Assembly: GCF_905475465.1 (NCBI RefSeq)
Contig: NC_062240.1
Span: 635,001 to 699,000, forward strand
DNA length: 64,000 nt
Direction of reading: 5' to 3'
Origin: Pieris napi
Taxonomy: Eukaryota > Arthropoda > Insecta > Lepidoptera > Pieridae
Part shown: piece by piece, positions 12,701 through 24,129 of the stretch
Layout of the letters: every line of letters starts with the position of its first letter
Position numbering within the stretch: the stretch's first letter is position 1
Translations under genes and position numbers: made by a program
The notes under the pieces: model-generated
Told to the model about the DNA's origin: nothing
Databases searched by the model: none
Seen by the model: only the letters and a program-made list of their open reading frames with translations

Positions 12701-15700
12701 ATATATCTTTTGTGATATTATATAAATAAAGGTATTTACCTTTATTTAACTAGATAATGCGTTATAATAAAATTTTCAATGTATTAAATACCTTTTTTTA
12801 TTGTAAGTGTAGTTTTTTCTACAAACGTACAAACGTAGAAAGAACTACACTACATGGCGAAAGATAAAATTTAAAAAAAGATTTTTATCTTGTTACGCCA
12901 AAGAAGTATAACTTTTGAATTTTTTGCATTAAGTAGAAGGTTATTCACTTATAATACCACAAGAGCCACGACTTATAGTCGTCATGACGACTATATTAAT
13001 TGTTTGCAACGAACCTATCGGGAAATACCCGATAATTTTGAAGCTCGTGTGGTATTCGGGGGATTATTTTTCCGACCCAAATGTCGGCCAATAGAATTGC
13101 ACCATGAGACTAAATGTACAGTTAACAAATAAGAATTTCATAATGAATAAAACAACTACTTAATACTTTTCTTGAAGCAACGACCAGAGAAAATTTTCAC
13201 AAAAAATTATCAGTATAATACCATGTAGGTTGTACCACGTGACGTCGAATGGTGCAATTCTATTGGCCGATATTTGGGTCGGAAAAATAATCATACTAAA
13301 CCAATGGACAATCGAAGATAGAGCATTGTTCACATCGGCAAAATTTGTTATTTGTCGTTTGGTTTTAAAAATCAAGGACGTGTCATCAGCAAACAAAACT
13401 ATCTGATGTTTTCTCTCTACCATGAAAGGTAGGTAGGTAAAGGTAGGTATTAACTACAAACAGGTCAGTTAACTCTTTAATGGGACATGGGGCAGGCACA
13501 TTATTGCGTCTGTTTCACTGTTTCTATCAGAGTACTTTTTTTTTCGTTAGAAATTGAACCCGAGTTCACGCCATAAACCTCAGAAACTAAGCATGCAGAC
13601 GGTGACTTTCCTATACCAAATAATAGATAGGTATATATGAAACGTCATTATTGATATCTAAGTTATTTTCGTCTTGACTTGACAATCGATTGATCATTGT
13701 AGTATTGTGGTAAAAGTGAACGGACGTGGTTGCTTGAGACAAATCGCTACGTTTAAATTCCGATTAATTTCTTATCAAAGGACAAGCAATATCTAAATTT
13801 TAGTTTTAAAGTAGACAATATGTAAATTTTGTACGCTAACCGTTTTTAAATAAATCGCTTACTTTAGCGTTACAAATATATTTAAAGAAATATATTATAA
13901 TACTATATTCTATCTAAACGATTAAACGTGAGTGTTAAGCGTATTTCGCATACAATTGAGTAGTCGAGTTTAGTTTGTTGATATAAAATGGGACCTTCAA
14001 TGTCATATGAATTCTTTATTAACAGTCAGTTACGATTCTTTTTACTTTTATTTTTAAAAAATTAACTGTCCTTGTTTTTGAATTTACATTTCCTAATAAG
14101 TGTTATTATTCTTGCTAATCCTTTTTGTAACTCGATGGACGATAATTAGCTCTGAAGCAAACATCGCGGCACAACTCATCGTGTAGGTACTGTGACGCGA
14201 ACGTAATCCCTGCAGTAAGCAAGACTTTCTTTGCAAACATTTTTTATTGCTTCTATATTTAAGAAACTGCGCAACAGTTAAAAGTGAAAATCAGTTGTAA
14301 ATATTACGGTATGTGGAGACGACCCGACCGCCGCACTTTGATGTTCAACTACTCGATACATCGATTATCTGAGGAAATCATCGTTAAATAATCGGATAAG
14401 GAGATATGATAAACTGAAAACGTTCAGTCGTACGGGCGATATGCGTGACAGCATTCTACTTATTAACTCCGCGCTCAATCCTGAGCATTACTCCGGCTTA
14501 ATAGAATACATAGATATTCTTTTTACAACTTTGATTGCCGGGCCCTTGATTATCATCTATTGGCTGGCGACATGGAATTTGTTAGATATGTACATCTACC
14601 CCGAAGATCCACTGTTAAGTGCGCTGGTGACAACATCGATAGGACTCATTTTAGGACTACTACTGTGCGTTTTCCAAGAATACTGTTGCAAAGAATTAAC
14701 ACCTGAAATTGGAAGTGTTAAGTTCTTTATTGTGACTAGATTGTACAATTATGTGGGTGGATTAATCAACGTAGCGGCTTGTAGAGGTGTCTGGAGTTTT
14801 ATGGACATTTACGAAGAGGATGCGTTTTCTACGGCAATTACAACTATTGTTTCAACAATAGCCCTTATATGTCTGAAAGGGTTACGAAATTTGGAGTCAG
14901 CTCCGTACAGTGTTTCAATAGATGCAGACGAGGGTTACTTTGATGCACCGACATTTTACAGAACGGTATGAAACACAATTTTTTATAGAATTTAAATAAC
15001 CAGCATAATGCGTAATAAATACATGCAAATGAAATAGCACGCTCCGTAGCATGTTCGTAGCGCCAGCCGTGACGCGTAGCACATATGCTATCCTTTTTTT
15101 TATAGAAATACAATATAAGTATATGAGTACCTAGATTTTAAATAATGATTTTTTGCGGTGATTTATTTGTTTAGTTAAAATTAGATAAAATGGTATATGG
15201 TTATTTTTATATTACAAAGAAAAGAAAATTAGGTATAAACCACGGAACTTTTTGAAACTTGAAAATTAATAACTACTTTACAGGAAGAAGTATTCAAAGC
15301 CTCTAGAAAGGGTAGTAAAAAAAAGAAATAGCAGATTTAAAAGAAATACCATTACACCCTAGTCTAAAACACTCGCATAGCCAGGTGACGAACTGTTTAA
15401 AACCTGAATAATAGTACTCTTTACTTTTATGGAATCGATTTTCCAAATAAATTGATTATGTTTACTATGATTGTAAAATTATCTGCAAATCAAAGAACAA
15501 TTCTCGCCTCCTTAGGCTTGTTAGCCTTATTGAATATATTTAACTGGTTGGTGTCATTTACTAGTCAACATACAGTCAAACATCCTAGAGTGATGATGAA
15601 ATAAACCTTCCGTTTTTTGAGAAAATGGTAATTCTCTACGCTGATCATTTTTATCCATATTTATACCAGATCCTCCATTATCAGATGCCTTTTATGCATA

Positions 15701-18700
15701 ACAATAAAGATATGTCTACACTTTATAATATCAAGCAAGTTGTTTTACGTTATTTATTATTTAAATAAAAAATTAAAATTTAAAGTCTATAATAATAATG
15801 TGAACAGCATATGCATATGCCCCAACAAGTATTCCTAGTTTAAAGAGCATTGATGCTTTCGCTAACTCACCCGTCAGCAACATTCTATTCTGCGAATGAT
15901 AGCGCAAATCAACTATTTTATTAACTTTGCACCAGATTGTGAGATATTTGTGCCATGATTAGGACTAGTGGCTAAGTAGTTTGAACTACTTTATTAGATA
16001 TACTTAAGTTGTTATTACGTAATATGATAATCTGTAATTGATATAATCTATAAATAAATGATATGGATTATAAAAAGGATTATGAAATAAAAGTAATAAG
16101 CGACAAGTTATAGAGCAATTTTGGGGTTTATCGGAAGTGATTAATAATAATAATAATAATCATTTATTTGCAAGAATATGGTATAAAAATCTTATGGTTG
16201 TACAATCTTAACTCCGCATATTCTGCCACATATAATGGCGTGCAAATTTATCTTACATAATTAACAATTAGAATTTTACTATATTACAATCAAACCTTAT
16301 GTGATTTTATAATCACATTATTTATTTTTTATATCCGGACAATCAGCCATATATAAATAGGCATGCAAATGTCATAAATTTTTGCTATGTCATATAATAA
16401 AGACATTAACATAATGTCATGATAATACGTCAAGCTATTTATAATCAATTGTTGTCAAACTTATAGGCCAAATTTTCGCCTACGCTATAAAAGCACCTTG
16501 ACTTTAGAAACCCAATCACCTTCCCCTTGAAAACATTGTTTTAAGATTCTAGATGATTTAAAAAATACTGATAAAAAAAGGTATCTATTCTCTCATACCT
16601 AAAGCCTGCCTTTTTGTGATATTTATATATCCATTGCTTACATTAATGTACCTCGAGTAGTAGAATAATCAACTTATTACTAGTTGGATTCGTCTACTAT
16701 CAACAATACGACTAATAACAATGAAATCAGTTTAAGTAAATAATATAAATTATAATTACGTATCGCGTTGAAGCACGTGAAATAAACGTGGAATATTTTA
16801 ATTGTTCATAGAATTGCTTGGGCTTTATTTGAGCGACTGACTTTCCCTTCTTTCAAATATATTCAATTTTTTACAAAGCATAAAAATATAATTTTCACAT
16901 TATAAGAGCATTGATCGTTTCATAGTACAAGGAGCTACTTACTATTTCTACGGAGCCGACCATCGTCTCTTGTTTTTCGAAAATTCGTCATTGTTATTAG
17001 AATTGGTAGTACATCAGTAATTTTAATTAAACAGCGAACAGGCATTTCTTCTTTTTCAAATCACAGTCATATATTGGTCACTGAGGATCTGAAAATCTGA
17101 AATGGTTGCATGATTGCAAATTCTTTCTTACATTACATTTATTATAACATATCTAAAATCACCATCATTTAGATAATAAAACAAAAGCTTTTTAATCAAT
17201 AGTTGCAAAACTACAAGCTCTTTTGGCAATGTCGTTCCTCGAATATGCAAATTAAATATAGTTAGGCTAACGTTATGAACCATGACTTATTAGGTTTAAT
17301 TTATTATGTAATGTAACGAGGTTATGAATGGAGATATTATATTCCTTTGTATGTATTGAAGTCTTACAAAGATCATAATTTAACATACATATTACCTTCA
17401 ATAAAATAAATAATTAAAAAAATCATCGTGTACGTTGTTTAGTAAGTTATTATGTATTGTTTTAAACTAGTCGTTGTAATAGATATGTTTTCTTATCACT
17501 GGGATTTTATTACCATATGCACATAAGCAGGAATATAAAAAAGAAAAATAACGACTTCTTTCATTTCTGAATAGTTACTTATTGCTTATTAGTCTTTTAG
17601 ATTTAAAGAGAATTAGAAATATAACAAATATTAGCAGATAATATTGTATTAATTAATCCGAAAATAAAAAATAAAAGTTAAGAACTAATTATTACTCATT
17701 ATTATAAGTACCGTATTCGGTATTCAGGTAACTTATTATCTGGTACTCGAGTATAACAGGAAATAATCCTTATCTCATATTAAATCTTATATGATACGAT
17801 AAACCGCATTATTTTTAAACAGTTACTGCCTAAGATAATCTATCTTGAATAAAAGTCGTGTTTTAGTGTTACTTTTATACTTACTTAAACATAATCATTA
17901 TATACACAGACAATATTTAATAATAATGAATTAATTTATTTTTGCAATAATAATAATAAACTTTTATTGTATCAATCGATATATACATTATTATAAAAAA
18001 AGTTAATATAATTATAATTAAGTATTGTTATGCAGGTGAGACCTCCCCCCATTTTATATACTCGTATATTATTAACTCGGATTAATGTCCCTTATATATC
18101 AATATATTTAAGATCCAAAGGGTAAAAGGAAATGTATTATAAAATAGATTTAGAATTTATAAATCTTCTAGGAGCTAAATATAATTTTTTTTTTTTTTGT
18201 TACAGAGTAGTAAGGAAACAGCTCTATACATATTGGACTGTGTCTTTTCTGTGACAGTCGTCGGGTCACTTGTGGTATTCGTGTGGCGAGGTCTGTGGGC
18301 TTTGATTGACATTTACCTCTATCCAGATGATCCTGCCAAATCTTGCTGGACGTCACTTGTAAGTATAAGCTTAGATTAAAATCTAATGCAATAATGTTCA
18401 TTGATTTTAATACTTGACAAATTTGATAAAGTTACGTCAGTTTATAGCTAATTGTCTGTTTCTAATGCTCAGAAGTCACTTATATAGCAAATTAAGATAA
18501 AGATTTAAAAAAACCTACTAGTACAAGTGGGTTAAAAAAAAAGGACTTTACTATTAAGTTTGTTATGAAAGAGTTGGGAAGCCTGACTGATACAGGTATT
18601 TTTATTAAAAGTTCCCAAATCTTACACATTAGTTTCAAATGAATGAACAGATTTTTATTGTTTCTAATTCGTGCAATCATTTTGTTTAATAACTGCCCAT

Positions 18701-21700
18701 CTTAATGTTATCTACGTTATAATAAACTCAAAGTCTATACAAATATTATTTTTAATAAATTTAGTCGATTTTTAGTGCGTTACGGATATAAAAGTTCTCT
18801 TAGCAGATTTTATGATAAGATAACAAATTTAATATATTATGTAAATATTATCCACACGTAGATGCAATAATATTACCCAAAAGGTCAAATTTTTGTAGTC
18901 ATGTAGTTTTAAATTATAATAGTATATGTTTGTTGTGTTTTACCCGCAGGAAATATCGTTATTTCAGTTATATTACTTCTTATTTCTATAGAATATATAC
19001 AGCTGAACTCCAATAAAAATCTCATGCTTCGCACTTAGAGTCAATTCGCTACACAATACTCAATTTGACTACAATACGATACAATTATTAATAAACACGC
19101 GGAATTTTTTCGCAATACTAACGACCCGCCCTAACTACTACTAACAAAATTATATATCTATGTAGATGGCTCTATATTGAATTTCGTTGAAATAATTGTA
19201 TTTGACTTTGTTACTCATGTTATACCAAAGCTAATACGCAATTCCAATTCCAAATTCTAATTATTTTTTTGATATAATTAATTGATTACTGTTATAACGT
19301 AAATATTGTCTTTGATCCCAATACTTAACAGAAATTCATAGTGTCTTAAAAAGAATTGTCTAAATAATTCAGCTGTTTATTAACAAAAATTATAAATAAT
19401 ATGTCGACGTAAGTTTAGTTTAAGGTTCGCTCGTGTCCCATCAAAAAATGGGTGGATTCCCATATATTATGTTAAAAGTTACTGAATCACTAAGATGGAA
19501 TATACCTAAAAAGGATGTTCTTAAAAGCCTAAATAAATGATCTTATTTAAGTATTATTCATTTTAAATTATATAACATACATCATCGTCATCATCATCAA
19601 TCAATCATATAATTTTTTGAAGTAGGTTAAAAGGTATTTTGCTAAGCGTGAAAAAATCTAATCTCTTGAAATTTGGTGTCAGTTGATAAAAAAACTCCTC
19701 ACAAGACACAATTATTACGATTAGTTTGAAGATTATGTGGTCAAATTTAATAGCTTGTCAACACATATTAGTTACAGATAAAGCTTATTTCTTTATGATA
19801 CTAGTAACTGTATGAACCAGCTAAGAATATGTCCAAAACCAGTAGTGCTACAGCCTTTTAAGGCCTGTGTCTCAGTCATCTGTTGCGTGATCATTTGTTT
19901 TTTCTGATAGGCTCAGGCGTGAGAGTCGCACTCGAAGCCACTAGGCCTACACAGCTCAATATAACAAATCTTATTTTCAATACACAAGTAACTTAGGTTA
20001 CCTGTTTACCTAAGTCTTTGAAGATCTATTTTTCCGCATATGGGTCAGATGCTCGCCATTGAGTCAGTGACCACTTAGATCGCAATTGACGTTTCCTCTC
20101 CTTGCCCTCGCTCTATTACGTACTGCTTTAACCAACTTCGGATTTAAATGGTCTAATTATAACAAACTAAATATCAATCTCCATAATGAACATTGCGTAG
20201 AGCCAAGTATCTCTCGCTATCACTTTCTGTTGTGACACATAATGATTCTAATTTAGATTTTTTATAATAAGTATTATAAATACACTAACTTATCAGATTA
20301 GATATTGTTTATTCGGAAGGTCAATAAATTATACTATTAAGAACTGCCTATGTTATGAGACGTTACCTTTCTCCGTTACCAAGACAAATATATCAAAATA
20401 ATGTTATTAATATTAAAGCTTTATTAATTAATCCATACAATAATTGTTTAATACATTTCGTAATATAAGTATTAGTTGTGTTATATTAACTTCTAAAAAT
20501 TGAGGTTAGTTTTGTTAGTGTTCTAGTATTTGTATTTGTATGACTCTTGAGGTAAAAGCCTCCTCCATATTTTTCCATTTCTCTTTGTCTTAAGCAACAT
20601 TCATCCAGTTTTCTGCAAGTTTTATTACGTCATCTGTCAATTTTTTTCTTTTGTCGTTCTATACATCTTTTTCCAGTAGGTCTAGCCCAAGTGTTTAATT
20701 TATATTTTACACTCCATTATCATATTAATTTATCAATAAATAAATAAAAACCCTTGCTAAATATTACTTTCCCATAAGAACTGATATTACACTTGCTAGG
20801 ATCTAAATAATTCATATTTTTAGAATTACGCTCATACTTACCTTAATAAAAATATATCAAATTAAAAAGACATGATTATTACATCTAAAATTATTAAATA
20901 TAAGTGTTCTAGAACTAGTTCTTTATTTACCTTCAACGTCACACTAATACCATCAATACATGAAACATGTTGCCTTGATAATAAGCGCGATGGCTGACAT
21001 ATGTCAAAAAGTAGATATAAATAAAATATATATTGATTGTATTTTCAAACATTATACATATAAATCTTAGGATAATATAGGTTTGGTGTCAAGATTTTCC
21101 GCGAACTATGACTCAAAACGTTTTCGACTTACAGTAGACATGGCAAAGTAACGTCTCAATTTTTTTTTAATTACAGAGTCGATATTGCTTCAAATAGTTA
21201 ATAAATAAGTGCAAAATTGAGCATAGGATTAATATTGACTCAGTCATTATATATGGAAATTGCAATTCGAAATTATTCTTTAGTCGGAACTTGAACGGAA
21301 CTTCAGGTTAAATGGTAAAATTGCAGAAAACTGTGAATTGGCAATGACAGAAGTCCTCAGCAGTGACATTGAATTCCACGTGGGTAGAAATATCTTTGTA
21401 CTGGAAACCGGCTACAACCGCTCATATTACCTTATTTACTCATTTCCGTGAACACAATTGGATAATTCTCCTATTTTTGCTCCGGGACCTTTAATAAGCA
21501 AGTTATTAATAGTTGTGTGTGACTCCACAACCTTTATCAACGACACAAAAACGATACAACAGAAAATCGAGTATATTTTTCTAAGAGTAAAACTAAATAA
21601 TGGCTCTAAGTATAAATTGTATTAGCAAATAACATCCTACTAATATTATAAACGCGAAAGTTTGTAAGTATGGATGGATGTTTGTTACTCTTTCACGTAA

Positions 21701-24129
21701 AAACTACTGAATGGATTTTAATGAAACTTTACAATAATATAGCTTGTACATCAGAATAATACATAGGCTACAATTTATAAAGATATTGTGTGAATTGTCG
21801 AAAATATCAAGTAAGTAGGAAGAAATCAACCATCTGCGAGCTATTCTGGCCTACGCTGCCAAAACTTCTAGAGTTACACATATGTAATGTAAGATGGAAT
21901 ATATCTATGTCTTATGTGTAATCCACTATAGCTAAAATAATGAACCAATACAATAAAAATTGATAATTTAACTTGTAGATCAATGAACATTTGGTAGTAA
22001 TAAATTGATTTCTTAATGAATATAGATACTTTTATCGCTTCTGGTATTTAAAGTAGATAAAATGTCTTTCACGCTACATCATTTGGACTAATATTATTTT
22101 AATCCTGCGCAGACGAAGTCGAGGGCACCAGCTAGTAGAAAAAATGCTCTGTAAATCCCTTTCCTAACTGATATAAACTTTACATAATCTATACTTTCCT
22201 CCTTATAAAATTAAAAAGCCTTTTATTTCATACGTTATATCCGAAACATTATTTTTTACAACTATTAATTTTTTTATCATTACTAAATTTCACTATTCTA
22301 AATTTCATGTCCATATCCACTTTCCTTCACAAAAACCAAATATTCGATCACACTTTTTATCTAAAGTACACATTTATCTTTTTTTGTCAATTTGCACTTA
22401 CGCTGTCATGAATATGCAGTTTAAGCGTAAAAAAGTTACGTAATTAGTGGAAAATTCACAAAGGAAATTTAGTACCGAACTAGGGCACTTCCCTATGATA
22501 ATATGATATCTCCGTTCGGGGTGTTTCCATCGCACAACAAATAAACGTATAAACAAATACAATAATAAAGTGTTAAGTTAATTACTTGGCTTATGGTTCA
22601 TCCGACTCAAGAAAAGATAACTATGTTTGTTCAGGTATTATTACAGGCGCCAACATTTTATTGTTTTGTTTATCTCGCACGTCGATTTTTATTTATATTA
22701 TGAAGCTATGCTAAGGTGTTATAAGCGCATAAATATACTGTAGATCTAAGTATATACATCTATATTTAGCACACTTTCTACTATGTAGCGAAACAGTCTT
22801 GAAAACAAAAGACGATCGCATAAAATATTTTCGTTATTAGTTAACGTAAAAAAGAAAAAAAATATAGTCTGATGAAAATTTCTCAAAAAATCGGTACAGT
22901 TGTCGAGTTTTCTGAATTTTCCTTCTGTTCTTTTTCTAGTTCAGTTTTTTGTCATATTATGGCGGCCTTACAAAACTTGACTCACATATTACGCTGTGTA
23001 CCATACATATATTATGTTACTCTCTCAATAAATATAGTTTCATTAAAAACATTGAATATCTTGCACTGTTTTTAGATAAAAGCAGATGTTTCTTCTCGGA
23101 ATCTCACTGCAAGCCTAAGCTATAATAAAGATAATAAAAAAATAATACATTATAATATTTACTAACAATTAAAACTAATATAAAGTTAATAAAACCTTTG
23201 ATAAAAATATTTTATTTAGAGCACTGTTCTCACAGTTATGTCAATATATGATAAGATCAATGCAAACATGTCTTCTAGTGAATTCTAGATTATGCTAGTA
23301 ATATCAATTTTATGATTATGTGAGAAACATGTGTCATTTCCTGTTTATAAATATATTCTTTATAGCGAATAATATTATTTTTTGTCCACAGATAGTAGGT
23401 TACTCTATGGTAGTTGTGACGTTTTCGCTGCAGGCGCCGATGCGGTGGGCTGTCGCAAGACTTCAGGGAGCCCCAAGGCTGTTGATCGCTGATGTTTACC
23501 ACTTACTTTCTTTCGCTTCCACGGTTAATGTATGGCGGGGGGTTTGGGGATTGCTGGACATTTATTTTTTGCCAGGTTCGTTTATACAATATAGATTATA
23601 ACGCAGTGTAATAACAGTAATAGTAACAATGTTTTTTTAAAATAGTATTTTGATTTTTGAATTTTCTTATATTATTTATTAATACGCACTAAGAGGAGTA
23701 TTAAGACTTAACTTTTTTGAAAATTTTAATGTAATACTTCCTTTTGTTTGTATTTAAAGATTAGCTTATGCATGCATCGTAATCAAATGAATCGTCTAAA
23801 CAGTAAAACACATTTTTAGATATTTGGATATTTTCTAGATTCCTATTTTAACGAGTTTTGTCATTTCAGATTCGCCTCACTTAAGCAACTGGTCTTGCCA
23901 CATCGTAAGTCTGGCGTTGCTGATTCTCTTAAATTGTTCAAATTCAATCCTTGTAAGAGGAGTTTATATTGACGCAGAAGAACCGGCTGGTGAATGCGTC
24001 ATCTTCCCCTGTCATTACCTCCGACTCTTCTTCCACAAGGAAAGAACAAAACGACATAAAGCGCTGGACTTAACGAAAAAAATGGAAGAAGCCAGTGTGC
24101 CTTTACAAACACCAGAAGAAAAAGTATAG
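5404..24129 (+). CDS. fusl: Fuseless-type eight-pass membrane protein, long isoform
   Basis: This model joins seven exons: 5404-5557, 7044-7197, 7876-8067, 9625-9769, 18206-18358, 23392-23575 and 23870-24129. All junctions are GT-AG and phases agree, giving 413 residues. An acidic, cytosolic-looking N-terminus of about 50 residues is followed by four hydrophobic segments (about 53-69, 86-103, 132-148, 168-186) and four more after residue 223. Tryptophan motifs follow four of them: WRSSWGIMEL, WGLMDTM, WRGLWALIDIY and WRGVWGLLDIY. This eight-pass architecture and the WRGxWxLxDIY signature fit the Fuseless family. Drosophila Fuseless is a presynaptic protein needed for calcium-channel clustering at active zones; that role is inferred here by family. 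Two more first-half exons (10557, 14441) can replace exons 1-4. Introns are large, up to 8.4 kb on this path. Confidence 0.78.
9770..10556. other. Spacer between modules A and B
   Basis: No coding sequence is visible. It probably contains the promoter and 5' UTR of module B. The last 100 bases are less AT-rich than the rest. No TATA box or other core element could be assigned with confidence. Confidence 0.35.
10557..11090 (+). CDS. fusl: Fuseless first-half module B (single exon)
   Basis: ATG at 10557 opens a 178-codon exon with four hydrophobic segments and the motifs WKSTWSLMDLY and WRGVWNLLNE, plus LRNIIAAPFAVVVDA near the end. It is homologous to the whole of module A after its acidic N-terminus, but has no introns. 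It ends FRT in phase 0 at a possible donor GTTGGT; without splicing, the frame stops after VGI at 11100-11102. Splicing to 18206 would give a 376-residue isoform. The donor is weak compared with those of A and C. A stand-alone four-pass protein is the alternative reading. GC content is higher than in the flanks, as expected for a constrained coding exon. Confidence 0.7.
11180..11290. repeat. Dispersed repeat, copy 1 (pair with 42976-43075)
   Basis: It contains GGGCGGCGGTATCACTTA followed by CAGATGAGCCTTCTG. The same order, slightly changed, occurs at 43020-43060. This is a high-copy element type in lepidopteran sequence from general knowledge. It ends in an A-rich stretch, so it probably spread by retroposition. 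Confidence 0.55.
11772..12138 (+). mobile_element. Non-autonomous Helitron
   Basis: It begins TCTATATATATATAAATGG after an A and ends in CAGCTAG before a T, which is the A|TC...CTAG|T pattern of Helitron insertion. The 3' end has a short hairpin in CTACAGCGAAGCGTTGCAGG before the CTAG. It has no terminal inverted repeat and no target duplication, as expected. There is no Rep/helicase ORF in its 367 bp. Confidence 0.65.
12139..13061. other. Spacer between modules B and C, first part
   Basis: No gene is recognised. A CCAAAGAAGTATAACTT motif at about 12899 also occurs near 39650, and in inverted form near 39174, so it marks an old repeat fragment. A short palindromic stretch, TATAGTCGTCATGACGACTATA, lies near 12974; its arms are ATAGTCGTCA and its complement. 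Confidence 0.4.
13062..13292. repeat. Inverted repeat, 43-bp arms
   Basis: The arm 13062-13104, which contains TTTTTCCGACCCAAATGTCG, is repeated in inverted orientation at 13250-13292 with one or a few differences. The spacer is 145 bp. The right arm directly abuts an RT fragment, so the element may have inserted into an old LINE. No clear target duplication was found. Confidence 0.65.
13293..13440 (-). pseudogene. LINE RT fragment (FADD motif)
   Basis: On the minus strand the frame reads LPFMVERKHQIVLFADDTSL, then FKTKRQITN and NNALSSIVHWF. This is the RT catalytic FADD box and the following helix of a non-LTR retrotransposon. It is cut at the C-terminal side by the inverted repeat at 13250-13292. 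Only about 45 codons remain. Confidence 0.75.
13441..14440. other. Region 5' of fuseless module C
   Basis: No coding sequence is visible. The sequence TTCAGTCGTACGG at about 14424 resembles an arthropod initiator (TCAGT), 13-17 bases before the ATG. That is a very short leader, so the real start site may lie farther upstream. Confidence 0.35.
14441..14965 (+). CDS. fusl: Fuseless first-half module C (single exon)
   Basis: ATG at 14441 opens a 175-codon exon parallel to module B. It has four hydrophobic segments, WLATWNLLDMY, CRGVWSFMDIY and LRNLESAPYSVSIDA, and ends TFYRT in phase 0 at donor GTATGA. Without splicing the frame stops one codon later. Splicing to the common exon at 18206 would give a 373-residue isoform. 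It is about as divergent from module B as either is from module A, so these are old duplicates rather than a recent copy. Like B it lacks the long acidic N-terminus and the three introns of A. Its own promoter is expected upstream. Confidence 0.75.
14966..18205. other. Large intron before the common exon
   Basis: It is AT-rich, with an (ATA)n tract and CATTTATTTGCAAG at 16145-16175, which looks like the 3' end of a LINE on the minus strand. No other gene or intact element was recognised. The acceptor at 18204-18205 follows a 20-base T-rich tract. Confidence 0.4.
18206..24129 (+). CDS. fusl: Fuseless common second half (three exons)
   Basis: Exons 18206-18358, 23392-23575 and 23870-24129 encode 198 residues plus stop and are shared by all three first halves. 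The first exon holds a hydrophobic segment and WRGLWALIDIYLYPDDP. The second holds another segment and WRGVWGLLDIYFLPD. The third holds the last membrane segment (HIVSLALLILLN), then RGVYIDAEEP, and a basic and charged tail of about 45 residues with HKERTKRHK, which is likely cytosolic. The introns 18359-23391 and 23576-23869 contain no other gene; the first hosts a SINE fragment and a Helitron. Confidence 0.78.
19845..19955 (-). repeat. Deleted tRNA-derived SINE fragment
   Basis: It begins AGTAGTGCTACAGCC and ends GAAGCCACTAGGCC, which are the two ends of the SINE seen whole at 37051-37320, but the middle is shortened. It lies in the fuseless intron on the minus strand. Confidence 0.6.
21635..22135 (+). 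mobile_element. Non-autonomous Helitron in fuseless intron
   Basis: It starts TCCTACTAATATTATAAACG after an A and ends GAGGGCACCAGCTAG before a T. The AGACGAAGTCGAGG sequence just before the end can form the short 3' hairpin of Helitrons (GACGAAGTC). No Rep/helicase coding is present in its 501 bp. This end pair is a common Helitron type in lepidopteran genomes from general knowledge. It is a different family from the one at 11772-12138. Confidence 0.75.
22136..23391. other. Remainder of fuseless intron
   Basis: No coding sequence, RNA gene or recognised transposon was found. It is AT-rich up to the CCACAG acceptor at 23386-23391. Confidence 0.4.
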
